Assembly (NCBI RefSeq): GCF_000725885.1
Contig: NZ_JODR01000029.1
Location: forward strand, 54,697-118,696
DNA from: Streptomyces albus subsp. albus
Lineage (GTDB): Bacteria; Actinomycetota; Actinomycetes; Streptomycetales; Streptomycetaceae
DNA length: 64,000 nucleotides
Direction: 5' to 3'
The notes under the pieces were generated by a model. The model was not told the origin of the DNA and did not search any database. It saw nothing but the letters and a program-made list of their open reading frames with translations. Position numbers and translations under genes: made by a program. Shown here one piece after another: positions 53,001 to 63,564 of the stretch. The stretch's first letter is position 1. Every line of letters begins with the position of its first letter.

Positions 53001-53195
53001 TCAGAACTTGAGCTGCCCGATCATTCCGGCGACGTTGGAGGTCAGGTCCGTGATCGTGGGAGCGACCGACGAACTGGCGAGGTAGAAGCCCAACAGCACG
53101 CAGATCACCGCGTGTCCGGTCTTGAGCCCGGATTTCCTGACGAGCAGGAAGACGATGATCGCCAGCAGCACCACCGCCGAAATCGAGAGTGCCAC
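53001..53195 (-). CDS. Small membrane protein (64 aa)
   Basis: The protein has an N-terminal helix (ALSISAVVLLAIIVFLLVRK) and a second hydrophobic stretch (TGHAVICVLLGFYLASSSVA), ending SNVAGMIGQLKF. ATG 53195 follows TTGGAGGTGAACCGCC. It is a short membrane protein of a type seen repeatedly in Streptomyces; its role is unknown. Confidence 0.75.
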   Translation of the reverse strand: MALSISAVVLLAIIVFLLVRKSGLKTGHAVICVLLGFYLASSSVAPTITDLTSNVAGMIGQLKF

Positions 53196-53459
53196 GGCGG
53201 TTCACCTCCAAGTACGCACGGTCGGTTCGGGATCGGTACGGGTCACACGGACACGGCAGCGCGCCTCCGGCATGGAGGAGCCACCGGCTTCATACCCAGC
53301 ACTCACCATGCGCAACGGATCATAATTATCCGGGCCACCGCACGGCTCGGTGCACAGGTGCAGACGAGGGGCGCATATTCAGTTCCAGCCACACGCGCCG
53401 GGAGGGGGCCTTCCCCCGGGCGGGCAGCCGGAGCGGATCACAGCCCGGCTCGGGCGCAG

Positions 53460-53465
53460 TACGGT
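53460..53465 (+). promoter_or_regulatory. Likely -10 element for leaderless S9 peptidase transcript
   Basis: TACGGT lies exactly 7 bp before ATG 53473, the spacing expected when transcription starts on the A of the start codon. No ribosome binding site is visible. No good -35 is seen. Confidence 0.5.
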
Positions 53466-53472
53466 CGGCCGC

Positions 53473-55653
53473 ATGGCTTGGACTTTCCCGCAGCAGCACG
53501 CCTCTACCCATAGATTCACACTTGGTGCCCCGAGGTCGTTCACGGTCGCCCCGGACGGCTCACGAGTCGCCTTCCTTCGCTCCCGAAGCGGCACTGACCT
53601 GGAACATCTCCTCTGGGTGCAGGACGTGGCCGACGGCAAGGAGCGGATCGCGGCCGATCCGGCGGCGCTCCTCGGCGGAGCGGCCGAGGAACTGTCCGCC
53701 GAGGAGCGCGCACGCCGGGAGCGCAGCCGCGAGGGCACGGCCGGCATCGTCGGATATGCCACCGACAGATGCGTGAGGACGGCCGGTTTCGCTCTTTCGG
53801 GGCGGCTCTTCGTCGCCGATCTCCTCGACGGGGCCGCCCGCGAACTGGCCACGCCCACGCCCGTCGTCGACCCCCGCCCCTCCCCCGACGGACGGCACCT
53901 CGCCTATGTGGCGCGGGGCGCCCTGCGGGTGGTCACCGCCTCGGGCGAGGACGACCGGGCACTGGCCGAACCGGAGAGCGGGACGGTCACCTGGGGGCTG
54001 GCGGAGTTCATCGCCGCCGAGGAGATGTCCCGCACCCGGGGCTACTGGTGGTCGCCCGACTCGGACCGGCTGCTGGCCGCCCGGGTCGACGACGCCCCCG
54101 TGCACCGCTGGACCATCGCCGACCCGGCCCGTCCGCAGGCGGAGCCGGCGCGGGTCGCCTATCCGGCGGCCGGCACGCCGAATGCCGAGGTCAGCCTGTA
54201 TCTGCTCGGTCTCGACGGCAGCCGCACCGAGGTGGTGTGGGACCGCGAGCGCCACCCGTACCTGGCCCGCGTCCACTGGTCGGCGGCCGGTCCGCCGCTG
54301 CTGCTGGTGCAAAGCCGCGACCAGCGTGAAGTCGCGTATCTGAGCGTCGACGTGGCCACTGGTGCGACTTCCGTCACACTCACCGAGAAAGATCGAATCT
54401 GGCTGGAACTCTTCGCCGGTGTCCCGGCCTGGGCGCCGGACGGAAGCCTGGTGCGGATCGTCGACGAGGGGCCGGAGACGGCACCCGACGGGAAGAGCGC
54501 ACGAGTGCTCATGGCGGGCGCACAGCGGCTCACGACCGCAGACCTCCATGTGCGGGCCGTGCTGGACATCGGCGACGGGGACATCCTCTTCACCGCCTCG
54601 CCCGGCGACGGCGGACAGCCCGCCGAACGCCGCACACCGGGAGACATCGGCGTCTACCGGGTGCCCCTGGGCGGCGGCGAGGTGGCGCGGATCGCCCAGG
54701 AGGAGGCTCCGCACGTGGCGTCCGCGCAGCGGGGCGGCGACACCCTGGTGCTCTCCACCGCGACCCTGGGCCGCCCCGGGGCCGAGGCGGTGGTGCTGCG
54801 CCACGACGGCGACCGCCCCACGCGGACCGGCACCATCGCCTCGTACGCCGAACGGCCCGTGCTCTCCTGCGCACCCCGGCTGCTGCACACGGGCGAGCGC
54901 CGTATTCCGGCCGCCGTCGTCCTGCCCACCGGCTACACGGAGTCCGACGGTCCGCTGCCCGTCCTGATGGACCCCTACGGCGGTCCGCACGGGCAGCGGG
55001 TCGTCGCGGCGCACAACGCGCACCTGACCGCCCAGTGGTTCGCCGACCAGGGCTTCGCCGTGGTCACCGCGGACGGGCGCGGCACCCCCGGGCACAGCCC
55101 CGCCTGGGAGAAGGCCGTCGCGCACCGGCTGGCCCCCGTCACCCTCGACGACCAGGTGGAGGCGCTGCGGTCGCTGGCCGGGGAGTTCCCCCTCGACCTG
55201 ACCCGGGTCGGCATCCGGGGCTGGTCGTACGGCGGTTACCTGGCGGCCCTCGCGGTGCTGCGGCGCCCCGACGTCTTCCACGCCGCCGTCGCGGGCGCGC
55301 CCGTGACGGACTGGCGGCTGTACGACACCCACTACACCGAGCGCTACTGCGGCACCCCCGAGGCGGACCCCGAGGTCTACGCGGAGTCCTCGCTGATCAC
55401 CGATGAGGGGCTGTCGGGGGTGCCCGAGGACGCGCCGCACCGGCCGCTGATGATCGTCCACGGGCTGGCCGACGACAACGTCGTGGTCGCGCACGCACTG
55501 CGGTTGTCGTCCGCGCTGCTGGCCGCGGGGCGGCAGCACGAGGTGCTGCCGCTGTCCGGGGTCACGCACATGGCCAGCGACGCCACCGTCGCGGAGAACC
55601 TGCTGCTGCTCCAGGTCGGTTTCCTGAAGCGGTCGCTCGGGGTCACCGGCTGA
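53473..55653 (+). CDS. S9-family prolyl oligopeptidase/dipeptidyl peptidase IV
   Basis: The 726-residue cytoplasmic protein starts at ATG 53473 (MAWTFPQQHASTHRFTLG) and has no signal peptide. An N-terminal beta-propeller (about 30-470) includes EFIAAEEMSRTRGYWWSPDS, where the Glu pair characteristic of DPP IV-type enzymes lies. The C-terminal alpha/beta hydrolase has the nucleophile GWSYGG, acid in ADDNVV, and His in SGVTHMAS. It cleaves X-Pro or similar dipeptides from small peptides. It lies beside an oligopeptide ABC importer, suggesting it handles imported peptides. Confidence 0.93.
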   Translation: MAWTFPQQHASTHRFTLGAPRSFTVAPDGSRVAFLRSRSGTDLEHLLWVQDVADGKERIAADPAALLGGAAEELSAEERARRERSREGTAGIVGYATDRCVRTAGFALSGRLFVADLLDGAARELATPTPVVDPRPSPDGRHLAYVARGALRVVTASGEDDRALAEPESGTVTWGLAEFIAAEEMSRTRGYWWSPDSDRLLAARVDDAPVHRWTIADPARPQAEPARVAYPAAGTPNAEVSLYLLGLDGSRTEVVWDRERHPYLARVHWSAAGPPLLLVQSRDQREVAYLSVDVATGATSVTLTEKDRIWLELFAGVPAWAPDGSLVRIVDEGPETAPDGKSARVLMAGAQRLTTADLHVRAVLDIGDGDILFTASPGDGGQPAERRTPGDIGVYRVPLGGGEVARIAQEEAPHVASAQRGGDTLVLSTATLGRPGAEAVVLRHDGDRPTRTGTIASYAERPVLSCAPRLLHTGERRIPAAVVLPTGYTESDGPLPVLMDPYGGPHGQRVVAAHNAHLTAQWFADQGFAVVTADGRGTPGHSPAWEKAVAHRLAPVTLDDQVEALRSLAGEFPLDLTRVGIRGWSYGGYLAALAVLRRPDVFHAAVAGAPVTDWRLYDTHYTERYCGTPEADPEVYAESSLITDEGLSGVPEDAPHRPLMIVHGLADDNVVVAHALRLSSALLAAGRQHEVLPLSGVTHMASDATVAENLLLLQVGFLKRSLGVTG

Positions 55654-55668
55654 GAGGCCGCTTCCCCG

Positions 55669-55708
55669 GGCCTCCGGGCCGCCGCCGTCACGCGGGGGCC
55701 CGGAGGCC
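55669..55708. terminator. Terminator between convergent S9 peptidase and dppF genes
   Basis: Perfect 12-bp arms (GGCCTCCGGGCC / GGCCCGGAGGCC) with a 16-nt loop, 15 bp after the peptidase stop. Confidence 0.7.
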
Positions 55709-55759
55709 GCAGGTCCGGTGCCGGCCCCCGGCGCGGTACGGCGGCCGGCAGGACCCCTC

Positions 55760-56926
<1,167 letters not shown>

Positions 56927-56949
56927 TGGTCTGCTTCTCCCTGCCTGCC

Positions 56950-58020
56950 CTAGCTCAGCCTGGGCTTGATCTGCTCGTTGAAGAGGGTGCGCCGCTGCTC
57001 CGCCGTCAGATGGCAGGCGGCACCGCGCCCGGCGGGCAGCAGCGGCCGGTCGGTGGCGCACGAGGTGCCCGCCACCTCGTCGGCGAAGCCGCACCGGGGG
57101 TGGAAGGCGCAGCCGGGCGGCGGTGACAGCAGGCTGGGCGGGGTGCCGTGGATCGGGGTGAGTTCCTCGTTCACGTCGCCCGTCAGCCGGGGCATGGAGC
57201 TCAGCAGGCCCCAGGTGTAGGGGTGCTGGGGGGAGCGCAGCACCTCGGTCACGGTGCCGCGTTCGACCGCGCGCCCGCCGTACATCACCAGGATGTCGTC
57301 GGCGACGTTGGCGATGACGCCCAGGTCGTGCGTGATGAAGATGATCGCGGAGCCGAACTCCTGCTGGAGGTCCTTGAGCAGGTCGAGGATCTGGGCCTGC
57401 ACCGTGACGTCCAGCGCCGTGGTGGGCTCGTCCGCGATCAGCAGGTCCGGGTTGCACACCAGGGCCATCGCGATCATGGCCCGCTGCCGCATACCGCCGG
57501 AGAACTGGTGCGGATAGTCGTTGACCCGGGTTCTGGCGTTGGGGATGCCGACCTTGTCCAGCATCTCGACGGCCCGCAGATGCGCCTCCCGCTTGGAGAC
57601 CCCCATGTGCTTGCGGTAGGGCTCGGCGATCTGGCGGCCGATCGTGTAGTACGGCGACAGGGCGGTCAGCGCGTCCTGGAAGATCATCGCCATCTTGTTG
57701 CCGCGCAGCGTCTCCAGCGTCTTCTCGCGCGCGCCGGTCAGCTCCTGGCCGTCCAGCAGGATCTTGCCGGATACGGAGGTCGTCCGCGGGTTGTGCAGAC
57801 CGAGGATCGACAGGTTGGTGACCGACTTGCCGGAGCCGGACTCGCCGACGATGCCGAGGGTACGGCCGCGCTCCACGTCGAAGGAGAGCCCGTCGACGGC
57901 CTTGACGGTGCCGTCCTCGGTGTCGAAGTGCACATACAGGTCGCGCACCGACAAGAAGGCGTCCTTCCCGTCCACTTCGCGGGGGGCCGGCACGTCCGCT
58001 TCCTTGGTCAGGGTTGTCAT
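56950..58020 (-). CDS. Peptide ABC transporter ATP-binding protein (DppD/OppD)
   Basis: The 356-residue protein has Walker [10 protein letters not shown], signature FSGGMRQR, Walker [12 protein letters not shown] and H-loop ITHD, plus the C-terminal [14 protein letters not shown] and [13 protein letters not shown] region. It forms the ATPase heterodimer with the DppF-type protein 23 bp downstream. Confidence 0.94.
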   Translation of the reverse strand: MTTLTKEADVPAPREVDGKDAFLSVRDLYVHFDTEDGTVKAVDGLSFDVERGRTLGIVGESGSGKSVTNLSILGLHNPRTTSVSGKILLDGQELTGAREKTLETLRGNKMAMIFQDALTALSPYYTIGRQIAEPYRKHMGVSKREAHLRAVEMLDKVGIPNARTRVNDYPHQFSGGMRQRAMIAMALVCNPDLLIADEPTTALDVTVQAQILDLLKDLQQEFGSAIIFITHDLGVIANVADDILVMYGGRAVERGTVTEVLRSPQHPYTWGLLSSMPRLTGDVNEELTPIHGTPPSLLSPPPGCAFHPRCGFADEVAGTSCATDRPLLPAGRGAACHLTAEQRRTLFNEQIKPRLS

Positions 58021-58033
58021 GGCGGAGGTTCTC

Positions 58034-59011
58034 CTAGGACAGCCGCACGCGCGGGTCGATGAACGCGTAGGCGGCGTCCACGATGATGTTGAACAGGATG
58101 ATGAAGGTCGCCGCGAAGAGCATCACGCCCATGACCATGGGCAGGTCGGTGTTGCGGACGGAGTTGACCGCGAGGGTGCCGAGTCCGGGCAGTGAGAACG
58201 TCCACTCGGTGATCATCGCGCCGCCGAAGAGGGAACCCAGGTCCACGCCGAAGATGGTCACGATGGGGATGAGCGAGCCGCGCCAGGCGTAGCGGAAGAA
58301 CACGTACTTGCCCGACATGCCCTTGGCGCGGGCGGCCCGCACGTGGTCCTCCTGGAGTTGTTCGATCATCGAGGACCGCGACAGACGCGTGTAGTTCGCG
58401 GTGAAGATGATCTGGATGACCAGCCAGGGGATCAGCAGCCCCGTGAACCAGCCGACCGGGTCCTCCGTCAGCGGCACGTACTTGGGCTGGTCGAGCAGGT
58501 TGAGGTTGTAGACCACGAGCGCCAGGACGAGCGGCCCGATGAAGTAGATCTGCATCGAGGAGAGCACCAGCGACAGGGAGCTGAACGCCTTGTCGACGAG
58601 GGTGCCCTTCTTCCAGGCCGCGATCATGCCGGCGCCCAGTCCGATGATCAGGAAGACCACGGCGCCGCCGACGGTCAGCGAGACGGTGGTCGGGAACCGG
58701 TCCAGGATCGTCTCCCAGACGGGGTCCTGGTTGGCGAAGGAGTAGCCGAAGCAGGGTGCGGGACAGTCGCCCGCGGCGAATTCGCGCCCGGCGAGGATGC
58801 CGACCATGAAGTGCCAGTACTGGACCGGCACGGGTTCGTCGATCCCCATGTTCTTGCGGATGACCTCGAGCGCGTCCGGCGTGCAGTTCTTGCCGCAGGC
58901 CAGCAGCGCCGGGTCCCGGGGGACGGCGTAGAAGAGGAAGAAGGTGACGGCGCTGATGATCAGCAGGATCACCACGGCGCCGAGCGACCGGCGGATGAGA
59001 AATCGCAGCAT
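58034..59011 (-). CDS. Peptide ABC transporter permease (DppB type)
   Basis: The 325-residue protein has about six membrane helices and the binding-protein-dependent EAA-loop region (RAARAKGMSGKYVFFRYAWR). It begins LRFLIRRSLGAVVILLIISA, a typical DppB N-terminus. It lies 13 bp from the ATPase gene and is in the same operon. Confidence 0.94.
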   Translation of the reverse strand: MLRFLIRRSLGAVVILLIISAVTFFLFYAVPRDPALLACGKNCTPDALEVIRKNMGIDEPVPVQYWHFMVGILAGREFAAGDCPAPCFGYSFANQDPVWETILDRFPTTVSLTVGGAVVFLIIGLGAGMIAAWKKGTLVDKAFSSLSLVLSSMQIYFIGPLVLALVVYNLNLLDQPKYVPLTEDPVGWFTGLLIPWLVIQIIFTANYTRLSRSSMIEQLQEDHVRAARAKGMSGKYVFFRYAWRGSLIPIVTIFGVDLGSLFGGAMITEWTFSLPGLGTLAVNSVRNTDLPMVMGVMLFAATFIILFNIIVDAAYAFIDPRVRLS

Positions 59012-59128
59012 GACGGAACGCAGCTCTCCTGCGACAGCGGTATCGAGACGTGCGGGACGGGGAAGGACCGGCCCTCAGCCGCCCGGCCGGCGGGCCGGGC
59101 GGCTGACGGGCGGCTCAGCGCCGGGGTG

Positions 59129-60925
59129 TCACTTCTTGACGTACAGCGACGTCGGCTGGATGTCGTGCAGCTGCTCGTCGAAGTAGGCGCCGCCGATCTT
59201 CGAACCGGAGAGCTGGATCGTCTTGTAGTAGTGCATCGGCACCGCGGGCACGTCCTCGGTGAGGATCTTGTCCGCGAGCTTCTGCCACTCCGCAGCCGCC
59301 TTGTTCGGGTCGGAGATCTTGCGGATCTCGTCCATCTCCTTCTCGAACTTCGGGTTCTTGTGGTGCGAGTAGTTCGCCGCACCGTCTTGGACCTGACGCC
59401 CGTCGAAGAGGTTCGGGACGACGGTCGAGGCGCTCGGCCAGTCGGCACCCCACGAGTTGTGGTAGATGTCGTAGTTGTTCTTGACCTTGCCGATCTGGTC
59501 GTAGTACGTGTCCGCGATGATGTCCTTCTTCTGGACGTCGAACCCGGCCTTCTCCAGGTTCTGGGTCGCGGCGACGGAGAACTCCTGCCACTCCGGAGCG
59601 TTCTGGTAGGCGAAGGTGAGCTTCATGCCCTTCTTGCCGGACTCCTTGAGCAGCTTGGCCGCCTTCTTCACGTCACCCTGCGGGTTCTTCAGCTTGCCGA
59701 AGGGGTCGGTCGGCTTGTGGCCCACCAGCGTCGGGCTCACGTAGTTGCCCGCCATCTGGCCGCCGCCGGCACCGCCGAACGCCGAGACGATGGACTGGTT
59801 CGGCATCGCGTAGGCGATGGCCTGCCGGACCTTCTTGTTCTTGATCCGGTCCATGTTGATGTTCATGTAGCTGACGTACGACTGGTAGCCCGAGACGGAC
59901 CGCTTCTTGATCTCCGGATCGGTGCGGACCTTCTGCATGCTGGAGGCGTCGACGCTGTTGGTGAAGCTGGTGGCCGTCTGGTTCTCACCCGCGTCGGACA
60001 TCAGCCGCTTGGTGGAGTCCTCGAAGGAGACCCCGAACTGGATGTCGAAGGCGTCCGGGTACTGGTTGCGCGAGGCGTCCGTCTTGGGGTCCCACTCGGG
60101 GTTGCGCACCAGCTTCATGCTCTTGCCCGACTTGAACGACTCGATCTTGTACGGGCCGGTGCACAGCGGCTTCTTGTCGTACTTCTCCTTGGTGTCCTTC
60201 TTCTCGGACACCACCGCGTAGCCCGCCATCGCCAGCGCGTAGGGCAGCTCGGCCTGCGGCTCCTTGAAGTGGAAGACGATCGTCTTCTCGTCCGGCGTCT
60301 CCAGCATGCTGTCCGGCAGGTGCTTGCCCTTGTAGGGGCCGTCCTTGAGGAGCTTCCGGTAGTCGGTGCCGCCCGTGTTGGCCAGCCACTGCTGGACGAA
60401 GGTGGGGCCCTCGGTGATGAACGGCGCGAAGGTGCGCTCGATCGTGTGACGGATGTCCTTCGAGGTGATGGCCGAGCCGTCCTCGAACTTGATGCCGTCC
60501 TTGAGCTTGTAGGTCCAGGTCCTGCCGCCGTCCGACTTCTGGCCGCTGTCGGTGGCCAGGTCACCCACGACCTGGTACTTGTCGCCGCTCACCCGCTTGT
60601 AGGTGGTCAGCCCGCGGTGGATCAGCCGGGAGAGGGAGCCCTCGTCGCTGACGTAGATCTGGGCCGGGTCCAGGTGCGCGAAGCTGTCCCGCTGGAGGAC
60701 CTTGATGGTGCCGCCCTTGCGGCCCCCCTTGACCTCGGCGGCCGGGCCCTGGGACGCGGCCTCGTCGGCGAAGGTGTAGGAGACGTCCTGGCCCTGCTGC
60801 TTGGCCTTGCTCTTGTCCCCGCCCTCACCGCCGCCCCCGCCGCTGCTGCACCCGGTGAGGAACAGCGCGCCGGCGGCTACGGCCGCGAGGGACGCACGCG
60901 CCGTGCGTATGCTCACTCTGCTCAT
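59129..60925 (-). CDS. Peptide ABC transporter substrate-binding lipoprotein (family 5)
   Basis: The 598-residue protein starts at ATG 60925 and has a lipoprotein signal with lipobox FLTGC (Cys near 26), then a Gly/Ser linker. The family 5 binding domain includes SDGGRTWTYKLKDGIKFEDG and LCTGPYKIESFKSG. It captures oligopeptides outside the membrane. The order permease - lipoprotein - permease - ATPase - ATPase equals that of the S. coelicolor bldK operon as I recall it. A peptide-uptake role in development is possible but not shown. Confidence 0.93.
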   Translation of the reverse strand: MSRVSIRTARASLAAVAAGALFLTGCSSGGGGGEGGDKSKAKQQGQDVSYTFADEAASQGPAAEVKGGRKGGTIKVLQRDSFAHLDPAQIYVSDEGSLSRLIHRGLTTYKRVSGDKYQVVGDLATDSGQKSDGGRTWTYKLKDGIKFEDGSAITSKDIRHTIERTFAPFITEGPTFVQQWLANTGGTDYRKLLKDGPYKGKHLPDSMLETPDEKTIVFHFKEPQAELPYALAMAGYAVVSEKKDTKEKYDKKPLCTGPYKIESFKSGKSMKLVRNPEWDPKTDASRNQYPDAFDIQFGVSFEDSTKRLMSDAGENQTATSFTNSVDASSMQKVRTDPEIKKRSVSGYQSYVSYMNINMDRIKNKKVRQAIAYAMPNQSIVSAFGGAGGGQMAGNYVSPTLVGHKPTDPFGKLKNPQGDVKKAAKLLKESGKKGMKLTFAYQNAPEWQEFSVAATQNLEKAGFDVQKKDIIADTYYDQIGKVKNNYDIYHNSWGADWPSASTVVPNLFDGRQVQDGAANYSHHKNPKFEKEMDEIRKISDPNKAAAEWQKLADKILTEDVPAVPMHYYKTIQLSGSKIGGAYFDEQLHDIQPTSLYVKK

Positions 60926-61020
60926 GGTGGTCTCTGCACCTGCCTGTCGGTTGTCCGTCGCTGCCTGACTGATGCCGCACGGGGTGGCAGCACCCCCCAC
61001 CACTCGGTCGCGCCTGGCCG

Positions 61021-62058
61021 TCATCGGCCCGACTTGGGGTCGAACGCGTCCCTGACCGAGTCTCCGAGCAAGTTGAATGCGAGGATGAAGATCACCATCG
61101 CTCCGCCCGGGAAGAACATGTAGGTGATGTCGCTCTGGTACACCTCGGCGCCCTTGGCGAACATCCGGCCCCAGTCGGGGGTGGGCTCCAGAAGGCCGAC
61201 GCCGAGGAAGGAGAGCCCCGCGATGGCGGTGACGTTGTTCGGCAACATGTAGGTGGCCTGCACCAGGATGGGCGTGACCAAGTTCGGCAGCAGCTCCTTG
61301 CGGACGATGCGCCCCGGCGGGGTGCCGGCGACCCGCGCGGCCTCGATGAACTCCCGTTCCCGCAGCGACAGCGTCTGGCCGCGCAGCAGGCGGGCCAGGG
61401 TCATCCAGCCGAGCAGCCACATCACGTAGATGATCACGCAGGAGCGGAGCCAGGTGGGCATCTCGTCCCGCGGGTCCACCAGCAGGGCGGCGACGACCGG
61501 GGTGAACGCCACGAAGAAGAGCTGGTTGGGGAAGGACATCATCAGGTCGGTGAACCGGCCCAGGAAGTAGTCGACCTTGCCGCCGAAGTAGCCGCCGGCC
61601 ACGCCGATCACGATGGCGGTGAGCACCGAGAGAAGGGTGACCACCAGCGCGAGCGACAGCGAGGTGCGGATTCCGTAGATCAGCTGGGTGAACACGTCCC
61701 GGCCCAGGCCCGGCTCCAGGCCGAACCAGAACTCACTGTCGATGCCGCCGTTGGGCTTGACCGGGTAGGAGTTGTCGTTCAGCAGCTCCGGGTTGTTCTG
61801 CCCGTACCTGGTGTAGGGGTCCTTGCCGTAGAGCCAGGAGATCACCGGGGCGAGCGCGGCGATCAGGAAGAAGGCGAGCACGACGCACGCCGAGATCATG
61901 CCTGTGCGGTCACGCTTGAAGCGCATCCACATGAGCTGGCCGGGCGAACGGCCCGCGGGTTCACCGTCCTTGGCGACCCGCGTAGAACTCAGGTCCGCTT
62001 CGCCACCGGGGCCCGGGTTGTCGGCCCCGGCCCCCGCGGCCTGGGAAGAACTCGTCAT
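61021..62058 (-). CDS. Peptide ABC transporter permease (DppC type)
   Basis: The 345-residue protein has about six membrane helices and the DppC EAA-loop EFIEAARVAGTPPGRIVRKE. I start it at ATG 62058 behind CGGGAGCACACGCG; ATG 62100 would add 14 residues. It is the first gene of the transporter operon and is preceded by a 481-bp divergent promoter region. Confidence 0.93.
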   Translation of the reverse strand: MTSSSQAAGAGADNPGPGGEADLSSTRVAKDGEPAGRSPGQLMWMRFKRDRTGMISACVVLAFFLIAALAPVISWLYGKDPYTRYGQNNPELLNDNSYPVKPNGGIDSEFWFGLEPGLGRDVFTQLIYGIRTSLSLALVVTLLSVLTAIVIGVAGGYFGGKVDYFLGRFTDLMMSFPNQLFFVAFTPVVAALLVDPRDEMPTWLRSCVIIYVMWLLGWMTLARLLRGQTLSLREREFIEAARVAGTPPGRIVRKELLPNLVTPILVQATYMLPNNVTAIAGLSFLGVGLLEPTPDWGRMFAKGAEVYQSDITYMFFPGGAMVIFILAFNLLGDSVRDAFDPKSGR

Positions 62059-62539
62059 CGCGTGTGTGCTCCCGCGCTCAATTCTCGCCGGAACCCTCAT
62101 CGTTGGGCGTGATGCGGGTGGGTTGAGCCGGACTTTGGCAAGCCAATTACACGGCAGTCAAGGGGTGTTGGGACAGCTGAACGCGGTGGCGGCCTTTCTT
62201 GAGCGAAGATTGCGCAGATCGAGGTCGCAATGTGCTTGACATCACTTTCGGCGGGCGGACTTTTACCGTGAAAGCCGCGTATACCCCTTCCCGGTCTCGC
62301 ATCGTGGTCGCCCCGCCACCGATATCCGAAGCCGCCACTCTGAGATCCGTACGCCCCAACTTCCCTGCCGGCGCTGACCCTTGGAGTTCCCATGGGCGTA
62401 CTGTGGATGGCATGCGCAGGTGAGCGCGCCGCCGCGATCACGGACCCGTGGCCGTCGGCGCGCTTGTTGTCGGGCGGCGGTCACGGGTAGACACGGGTGG
62501 ATCCGGGAAGTCGCGACACGCATCAACGGGGGGCCGGAA
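62059..62539. other. Divergent regulatory region of the peptide transporter operon
   Basis: No gene is supported in these 481 bp. It is AT-richer than average. A plus-strand TTGACA at 62234-62239 with TTTTAC about 19 bp downstream may be the promoter of the membrane protein gene, and a minus-strand TTGACTGCC near 62160 may be one for the transporter. Confidence 0.4.
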
Positions 62540-63556
62540 ATGGGCCAGGACAGGACACTCGCGCGCGGAGCGCGCGTCTTCGGATCACTACTGCTGGCCG
62601 CGCTCGCGCTGCTCAGCCTCGTCTGGATCGTCAGGGACTTCACCAAGGCCGGTGAGGTCGTCGACGTGTGGTGGAACTGGACGGGCCTGGTCGCCCGCGC
62701 CGAGGACGGGGTGTGGGTCACCTCCTTCCTCGAACCGATGCTTCTGCTGCTGTACGCGGTCACCGCCGTCACGGCGTACCGTTCCTCCTCGTCCGCCGCG
62801 ATACTCGCCTGCACCGGGGTGCTGACGGTGGTGGTCCGCGCACCCGGCCTGTGGAACCTGGGCGCCGACTGGATGCAGGGTGTCCCCGACGGGCTGCTCA
62901 GCCAGGTGCTCTTCAGCACCATCGCCGCCGTGATCATCGGCGTCGTCCTCGTCGTCACCGCCGTCTCGGGCCGCCGCCCGGCACAGCTGGCCGGCCCGTC
63001 CGCCTTCGGCTACGGCTTCCCCTCCGATACCGCACCGCCCTCACCGGCCGGCCCCACCAAGGGCGGCGCCGTCGCCGCCTTCCTGCTGCTGGGGTCCAGC
63101 GGCGCGATCATGGCCGCCTGGGAGATACGCGGCATGCAGCAGCTCGGCTGGGACCGCTACGAGCGGCTGCTGACCGGGGAACGCGCCATCGTGCGCCTGC
63201 TCGACTCGCCCGTCAGCTGGATGCAGTGGGCGGTGATCGTCCTGGCGCTGGTCGCCGGGATCGCCGCACTGTCCGGAGCCCCGTTCTCCCGCCCGCTCGG
63301 CCTGATCATGACCGCCCCGCTGCTGGCCTTCGGTGTCTTCGCCATCGCCTACGGCGTCAAGACGGACCTCTTCGAGCACTTCGGCGACCTCGGTATCGAG
63401 GCGCAGCTGCACGTGCTCACCAGCCTCTTCCAGGTGGTGGCCGGTGCGGCCGTCCTGCTGGCGCTCGCCCGCGGCGAGCAGCATGCCCCGCGTCCCCTCC
63501 CCCAGTACCACGCCGGCGGCTCCGCGGCCTTCGGCCCGCCGCCGCAGGCCTGGTAG
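62540..63556 (+). CDS. Membrane protein of unknown function between two peptide-transporter units
   Basis: The 338-residue protein starts MGQDRTLARGARVFGSLL at ATG 62540 (GGGGGGCCGGAA upstream). It has seven to eight membrane helices in two clusters, separated by a Pro-rich loop near 160-180 (FPSDTAPPSPAGPTKGG). I do not recognise the family. It ends QYHAGGSAAFGPPPQAW and stops 8 bp from the convergent ATPase. Confidence 0.78.
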   Translation: MGQDRTLARGARVFGSLLLAALALLSLVWIVRDFTKAGEVVDVWWNWTGLVARAEDGVWVTSFLEPMLLLLYAVTAVTAYRSSSSAAILACTGVLTVVVRAPGLWNLGADWMQGVPDGLLSQVLFSTIAAVIIGVVLVVTAVSGRRPAQLAGPSAFGYGFPSDTAPPSPAGPTKGGAVAAFLLLGSSGAIMAAWEIRGMQQLGWDRYERLLTGERAIVRLLDSPVSWMQWAVIVLALVAGIAALSGAPFSRPLGLIMTAPLLAFGVFAIAYGVKTDLFEHFGDLGIEAQLHVLTSLFQVVAGAAVLLALARGEQHAPRPLPQYHAGGSAAFGPPPQAW

Positions 63557-63564
63557 AGCCCTGC

